Assembly: GCA_900758495.1 (NCBI GenBank)
Contig: CAAERO010000039.1
Span: 1-64,000 of the forward strand
DNA length: 64,000 nt
Direction of reading: 5' to 3'
DNA from: Bacilli bacterium
GTDB lineage: Bacteria; Bacillota_I; Bacilli_A; RF39; UBA660
The translations under genes were made by a program, and so were the position numbers. Below, in pieces: positions 59,583 through 64,000 of this stretch; within the stretch, counting starts at the first letter, position 1, and every line of letters starts with the position of its first letter. The notes beneath the pieces were generated by a model that worked only from the letters and a program-made list of their open reading frames with translations, did not search any database and was not told the DNA's origin.

Positions 59583-61604
59583 ATGCAGTTAGAAAATACA
59601 ACAATAAGAAAAATGTCAATTGAAGAATTAGGAGAATTACTAGCTCAGGATATGATTAAAATCAGTGAAGACTATTCCTTTGCATTTGCTTCAAAGACAG
59701 ATGCAATAAAATTAATGAAGTCATTTCTTGAAGTAGAATATTCAAATATTATTAATAATAATAAAAAAGAATTTATAGATTTTTATAGTGCTTTTGAAGA
59801 TGTAATGAATAACTATATTAGAATAATTTTTGAAACAGATTATGAACTAGCATATACAAAACTATTTAATAAGTACGTGGATCAGAAGGTAGGAGAAATT
59901 AATAGTTATAAACAGACTCATTACGAAATTAGAAAAATAATTAATTTTTTCAAAATAATAAATTATCACCCATCAGAAATTGTCTGTACAAATATCTTAG
60001 CAAATAATCCAAAATTTTCTACTATGATTGGCAAAATAGTAGATAGGAATATTAAAAAGTTAAGTACGATGAATGTAAAAGAGACTTTTCCTGATTCTAT
60101 AATGTTATCCTTTGTTACTACGTATGCTTTTATTAATAAAATAGAAATAAAAACTAATGAAGAGGAACAAAAAAGTACTGATTTTATGACTTTACCAAAT
60201 GATGATTCTTATAGTGATGATAATGTAAAACTATATATCAATTCTTTACAAAAACCATTATTACCGAGCGAACAAAGAAAGTTATTTCTTAAGTTAAAAG
60301 AAGGAGATAAAGATGCTAAAAAGAGATTAATTGAAACTAATTTAGGACTAGTAGTTCCTATAGCATCTTATTACAGAAATAGAGGAGTAGAATTTTTAGA
60401 TTTAATTCAAGAAGGAAATATTGGTTTAATGAAAGCAGTTGATAAATTTGATACTGAAATGGGATGTGCTTTTTCTACTTATGCTTATTGGTGGATTAAA
60501 GATTATGTTTCAAGAGGTGTTATGAAATATGGAAAAACAATTGCTATACCAACTTACATTCAAGCAATAATGGGTAAATATAATTTTAATTTTAATGAAT
60601 TAACTAACAAACTTAATAATTACCCAACACAACAGGAGATAATGGAAGAATTAAATCTTACTTCTAATCAATTTAATAAGCTAACTCTAGGAAGTGTTAA
60701 AATGTTAAGTCTAGATGAACCTTTAGGAATAGATAATGATTTACCACTTGGTGAACTTATAGCAGCAGATGATTTAAGCATCGAAGAAAGTTATGAAAAA
60801 AAAGCTTTAGAAATTGAGGTAAGAAACTTACTTAACAATGATTTTCTGGATAATCGTGCTATAAAAATTTTAAAGTTAAGAAATGGTTTTTATAACAATC
60901 GAGTATACCCTTATCAAGAAGTAGGGGATATGTTAAGAATTAGTAAACAAAGAGTAAAGCAAATAGAAGCAAGAGCTTATAAAAAAATAAAAAACTCTGA
61001 TTATTGTGATGATGTACTTGCTTATTTAACGAATGGAACTAAAATTAAAGAAAGAATTACTAAAGAACTAGCTGAAGAGCTAGCTATGCAAAAAGCTAAT
61101 AGATTTCAAATTAATCAAGCCGAGAAGCCCGATATTAGAAAAATTTATGCTTACTTTACTGGTTATAAAAGAGAGGAAATAGCTAAAGTAGTTTCATCCT
61201 TATCGGAAGAAAATATAGAAATAATAAAGGAGTTATTTGGTAACAACTTAGAAAAATTATCTTATCAAAAGAAATCAACAAATACTAGTTTAGAAAAATA
61301 TTGTAAAGAAATTGTTCCAATTGTTGAAGATAAATTAAATAGTGATTATATAAAAGTTTCAAATTACTATATAAAATGTAATGGCTTATCATTTGCTTAT
61401 GGTAAAGAAGAATACACTAGTTTAGATAATATTAAGTTTGATGAGTTAGAGAAATTTAAAATTAATTATGCAAGAATAAGAGCAAGTCTAACTGCTTCTT
61501 TTCAAACTGATACTTCTTCTACTATTAATGAAAGAAAAAGCAATATTAAATCTATTCAAAAAAATGATAATGGGCAACGACCTAAGATATTAATATATAA
61601 ATAA
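59583..61604 (+). CDS. Large sigma-70-like protein B
   Basis: The 673-residue paralogue of protein A shares the N-terminal domain (MSIEELGELLAQDMIKISEDYSFAFASKTDAIKLM). Its sigma module has region 2 at LGLVVPIASYYRNRGVEFLDLIQEGNIGLMKAVDKFD and FSTYAYWWIKDYVSR, and region 4 at RISKQRVKQIEARAYKKI. The C-terminal domain contains IYAYFTGYKREEIAKVV. Region 2.3 differs from SigA (YAYWWIKDYVSRGVM), which may alter promoter melting. It ends in PKILIYK, identical to protein C. The ATG at 59583 follows GGAGG with good spacing. An upstream in-frame extension to 59529 would run through the promoter and is rejected. Confidence 0.8.
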   Translation: MQLENTTIRKMSIEELGELLAQDMIKISEDYSFAFASKTDAIKLMKSFLEVEYSNIINNNKKEFIDFYSAFEDVMNNYIRIIFETDYELAYTKLFNKYVDQKVGEINSYKQTHYEIRKIINFFKIINYHPSEIVCTNILANNPKFSTMIGKIVDRNIKKLSTMNVKETFPDSIMLSFVTTYAFINKIEIKTNEEEQKSTDFMTLPNDDSYSDDNVKLYINSLQKPLLPSEQRKLFLKLKEGDKDAKKRLIETNLGLVVPIASYYRNRGVEFLDLIQEGNIGLMKAVDKFDTEMGCAFSTYAYWWIKDYVSRGVMKYGKTIAIPTYIQAIMGKYNFNFNELTNKLNNYPTQQEIMEELNLTSNQFNKLTLGSVKMLSLDEPLGIDNDLPLGELIAADDLSIEESYEKKALEIEVRNLLNNDFLDNRAIKILKLRNGFYNNRVYPYQEVGDMLRISKQRVKQIEARAYKKIKNSDYCDDVLAYLTNGTKIKERITKELAEELAMQKANRFQINQAEKPDIRKIYAYFTGYKREEIAKVVSSLSEENIEIIKELFGNNLEKLSYQKKSTNTSLEKYCKEIVPIVEDKLNSDYIKVSNYYIKCNGLSFAYGKEEYTSLDNIKFDELEKFKINYARIRASLTASFQTDTSSTINERKSNIKSIQKNDNGQRPKILIYK

Positions 61605-61626
61605 TAATTAATAGGGGGTAAATAAT

Positions 61627-63645
61627 ATGCAATTAAAAAATACAGTAATTAGAGAAAATTCAGTAGATGAACTAACAACGTTATTGGCTAAAGATATTAA
61701 AGAAATTAGTGATAAATATTCTTTTGCTTTTGCTTCAAGTGATAAAGCAATTGCATTAATGAATCTAGTTATTAAGAAAAAATACTCAAAAATTATTAAC
61801 AGTTCTAAAGAAGAGATAGTTGATTTTTCAAAAACTTTGGAACAAGTTATGAATAACTATGTTGAAAGTATTTTTTCAAAGGAAAATGATGAAGAGTATA
61901 TAAAGTTATTTAATAACTATATGGACCAAAAAATAGGAGAAATTCCTAATTATAAGCAAATTCACTATGAACTTAAAAAGATAGTTTCTTTCTTTGAAAC
62001 TATTAATTATTGTCCTTCTGAAATTATGTCCACAACACTTTTAAAAAATAATTCAAAATTTTCTACTATAATAGGTCAAGTAGTAAAAAAATTTAGTAAG
62101 AGAATAGCTAAATCAAATATTGAAGATGTTTTTCCAAATCCTACAATGTTATCTTTTGTATCAGCATATGCCTATCTTAATAAAATTAAATTAAAATCAG
62201 AAGAAAACTTTGTAGAAGAATCATCACTTTTGCAAGAAAATGAAACTTATGTTGATGATGATGTAGTTTTATATATACAAAGTTTACCAAATAGACTAAA
62301 GATAAGTGAAGAAAGAGAACTATTTATTAAAATCAAAAATGGAGATTTAGAAGCAAAAAATAAATTAGTAAGTGGTAATTTAAGATTAGTAATTCCTATT
62401 GCTAAACGCTATCTAAATCATGGTGTGAAATTTTTGGACTTAATTCAAGAAGGAAACCTTGGTTTAATAGCAGCTGCTGAAAAATTTGATTATGAAAGAG
62501 GGTGTACCTTTTCAACATATGCTAACTGGTGGGTTAAACAATATATTTATAGGAGCATTATGAATGATGGAAGAACTATCAGAATACCAATTCATATTCA
62601 CGAAAAGCTAGCTAAATATAATAAAGTTTATGATGAATTAGGTGAGAAACTTGGTAGAAATCCAATGCCAGAAGAGTTAGCTCGAGAGATGCATATTACA
62701 GATAATCAGATATATGGTCTTATGTCTGCAAATACAGGAATACTAAGCTTAGATGCCCCAATAAAAGAAAATAGTGACGATACTCTTGCTGAAATTATAA
62801 AATCAGATGACTTAAGTGTAGAAGAACAATATGAAAAAAGCTCTTTAGTAAAAGAGGTTAACGATTTACTTGATAATGTTTTACTAAAAAAACGTGATAT
62901 TGAAATTATAAAATTGCGTAATGGATTTTATAATAATAGAAGATATAGTTTAAAGGAAATTTCGGATATTTTTAATATTTCCAGTGAACGTGTTCGTCAG
63001 ATAGAGGTAAAAGCTTATGAAATTTTAAGGAAAACTAAGCATTCTTCTACTGTGGTTGAATATCTAGAAAATTCAGATAGTATTAAGAAAAGAGTAGCTA
63101 AAGAAATAGCTAGTAAAAAAGAAAAGGAAGAACTAGCTAAGAATAGGGTTAATAGTGAAAAAATAACAGATGTTAAGAAGATATACACACGCTTTAATGG
63201 CTATACAAGAAAAGAAATAGCAGAAGTTATAGCAACTTTACCAGAAGAAGATATAATGGCAATGCATGATGTCTTTGGTCCTAGGTTAGAGAAGCTTTGT
63301 TATAGAAGTTCATCCTTAGAAAGTAATCGAGAAAGAATTAGTAATCAAGTTTTAGATTATATTGAAGAAAAATTAGCAACTAATTATATTAGAGTAATAA
63401 AATATTGCACAAATTGTAGTGGAATTCATTTCGATTATGATTTAATCGAACAACCTGATAGTTTTTATGAATCTAATTTTGATTTTGATGAGTTGAAATG
63501 TAGTCAAAAAATTATAAAAAAGTCTCTACGTGCTTCTATACAAGAAGATGCTATTTCAAATACTTTAAATACTAACAAATTACTAACTAAAAATAAGGTG
63601 TTTAATAATAAAAGTAGTCAACCCAAAATATTGATATATAAATAA
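61627..63645 (+). CDS. Large sigma-70-like protein C
   Basis: The 672-residue third paralogue has the same three-part design: an N-terminal domain (SVDELTTLLAKDIKEISDKYSFAFASSDKAIALM) and a sigma module. Region 2 has LRLVIPIAKRYLNHGVKFLDLIQEGNLGLIAAAEKFD and FSTYANWWVKQYIYR, region 3 IRIPIHIHEKLAKYNKVY, and region 4 NISSERVRQIEVKAYEIL. The C-terminal domain has IYTRFNGYTRKEIAEVI. It is the closest of the three to SigA in regions 2 and 4. GGGGG lies before the ATG and only 22 bases separate it from gene B, so B and C form one transcript. The last residues are PKILIYK. Confidence 0.8.
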   Translation: MQLKNTVIRENSVDELTTLLAKDIKEISDKYSFAFASSDKAIALMNLVIKKKYSKIINSSKEEIVDFSKTLEQVMNNYVESIFSKENDEEYIKLFNNYMDQKIGEIPNYKQIHYELKKIVSFFETINYCPSEIMSTTLLKNNSKFSTIIGQVVKKFSKRIAKSNIEDVFPNPTMLSFVSAYAYLNKIKLKSEENFVEESSLLQENETYVDDDVVLYIQSLPNRLKISEERELFIKIKNGDLEAKNKLVSGNLRLVIPIAKRYLNHGVKFLDLIQEGNLGLIAAAEKFDYERGCTFSTYANWWVKQYIYRSIMNDGRTIRIPIHIHEKLAKYNKVYDELGEKLGRNPMPEELAREMHITDNQIYGLMSANTGILSLDAPIKENSDDTLAEIIKSDDLSVEEQYEKSSLVKEVNDLLDNVLLKKRDIEIIKLRNGFYNNRRYSLKEISDIFNISSERVRQIEVKAYEILRKTKHSSTVVEYLENSDSIKKRVAKEIASKKEKEELAKNRVNSEKITDVKKIYTRFNGYTRKEIAEVIATLPEEDIMAMHDVFGPRLEKLCYRSSSLESNRERISNQVLDYIEEKLATNYIRVIKYCTNCSGIHFDYDLIEQPDSFYESNFDFDELKCSQKIIKKSLRASIQEDAISNTLNTNKLLTKNKVFNNKSSQPKILIYK

Positions 63646-63651
63646 GAAGAT

Positions 63652-63671
63652 GAAAAAATGTCTCTTTTTTC
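63652..63671 (+). terminator. Probable terminator of the sigma array
   Basis: GAAAAAA pairs with TTTTTTC around a 6-base loop shortly after the stop codon of gene C. The stem is A/T-only, so strength is doubtful. Confidence 0.4.
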
Positions 63672-63699
63672 TTGACTTAAATTCTAATTGTGATATTAT
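63672..63699 (+). promoter_or_regulatory. Promoter of the Fur-family gene
   Basis: TTGACT (63672-63677) and TATTAT (63694-63699) are separated by 16 bases, directly upstream of the Fur-like operator. Confidence 0.65.
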
Positions 63700-63705
63700 A
63701 TTAAT

Positions 63706-63720
63706 TGATAACAATTATCA
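63706..63720 (+). promoter_or_regulatory. Fur-like operator
   Basis: TGATAACAATTATCA matches the 7-1-7 Fur box TGATAATNATTATCA at all but one defined position. It overlaps the expected transcription start, fitting autoregulation by the gene that follows. Confidence 0.7.
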
Positions 63721-63735
63721 ATAAAGGAAGATTTT

Positions 63736-64000
63736 ATGGAAAGACTAACTAAACAAAAACAATTAATTTACAAAATGCTAAAGGAATGTCATTTACATCC
63801 AACACTATTAGAACTAGCTGAATTAGTGAGAGAAAAAGACTCTAGTATTGGTCAAGCTACCGTTTATCGAACTATCAATAAACTAGTTGAGAAGGGTGAA
63901 GTTGCTAAATTGGTATCAATTGATCATAATTATCGTTATGACGTTAGCAAAGATCATTATCATTTTCAATGTACTAATTGTGGAATAATTGAAGATATAT
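63736..64000 (+). CDS. Fur/PerR-family metal-dependent regulator (partial, 3' end beyond window)
   Basis: The visible 88 residues contain the family's winged-helix DNA-binding domain: RLTKQKQLIYKMLKECHLHPTLLELAELV, then IGQATVYRTINKLVEKGEVAKL. The dimer-domain start HYHFQCTNCGIIEDI holds the HHFxCxxCGxI metal-binding signature (here HYHFQCTNCGII). The sequence does not separate Fur from PerR or Zur, but the Fur-like box in its own promoter favours iron or peroxide sensing. AAAGGAAG precedes the ATG. The last residues run off the end of the window. Confidence 0.93.
   Translation, partial: MERLTKQKQLIYKMLKECHLHPTLLELAELVREKDSSIGQATVYRTINKLVEKGEVAKLVSIDHNYRYDVSKDHYHFQCTNCGIIEDI

Noticed and set aside
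1..64000. Genetic code change (TGA as Trp)
   Set aside because: TGA ends several clear genes (for example the permease at 13294), and Trp residues use TGG, so the standard bacterial code applies.

Overview
The window is AT-rich, densely packed bacterial DNA using the standard bacterial code: TGA serves as a stop and Trp is TGG. Several gene sets point to an anaerobic, spore-forming, low-GC Bacillota, probably an uncultured gut lineage of Bacilli or an Erysipelotrichales/RF39-like group. These are the sporulation genes spoVS, gpr and spoIIP, pyruvate:ferredoxin oxidoreductase (nifJ), and the Bacillus-like orders gpr-spoIIP-(yqxA position)-lepA, yqeG-yqeH and dnaG-rpoD-trmK. The taxonomic placement is inference. 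No tRNA, rRNA or CRISPR array was found.

Layout: 1-369 is the 3' end of a hypervariable surface-type protein. 474-6220 is a translation/tRNA-modification run (YgjP-like peptidase, SpoU methylase, rimM, trmD, tgt, Xer-like recombinase). 6260-6864 is a decayed type III toxin-antitoxin locus with an apparently intact repeat RNA and a truncated ToxN/AbiQ-like toxin. 7396-19587 carries secDF, relA, dtd, a permease, MYG1, a methyltransferase, hemW, rRNA methylase and pseudouridine synthase genes and a Pro/Val/Thr-rich membrane protein. 19641-23054 holds spoVS behind an orphan TnpB-type RNA end, and leuS with a Nudix domain inserted in its editing region.

23133-27164 is a complete diversity-generating retroelement (DGR). 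It has a membrane-anchored target protein with a C-terminal variable repeat (VR) and a template repeat (TR) 393 bp downstream. Eleven of the twelve TR/VR differences fall on TR adenines. A convergent operon encodes an Avd-like protein, the reverse transcriptase and two small proteins, one clearly and one doubtfully MutS-domain-I-like. 27456-36820 carries nifJ, nfo, a CYTH protein and a rhamnose polysaccharide cluster (ligase/polymerase, glycosyltransferase, rmlA, rmlC, rmlD, no rmlB). 36827-42946 holds rpsT, a tnpB element with a likely omega-RNA end, gpr, spoIIP, a small membrane protein and lepA. 43846-47408 is an exported-protein operon: a zincin, a broken Big2 gene, a Big2/metallo-beta-lactamase protein and an Asn-rich protein. 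48998-55438 carries a polysaccharide deacetylase, yqeG, yqeH, dnaG, rpoD and trmK.

55491-63645 is the other striking region. Directly downstream of the housekeeping sigma operon lie three large paralogous sigma-70-like proteins (about 670-690 aa). Each has the same unrecognised N-terminal domain and C-terminal extension, and a gene for a repeat protein lies between the first and second. Two of the sigma genes have near-identical promoters. The window ends inside a Fur-family regulator gene with a Fur-like box. The best candidates for new biology are the DGR with its unusual accessory set and TR orientation, the sigma-factor array, the Nudix-LeuRS fusion and the tnpB-less RNA element in front of spoVS.
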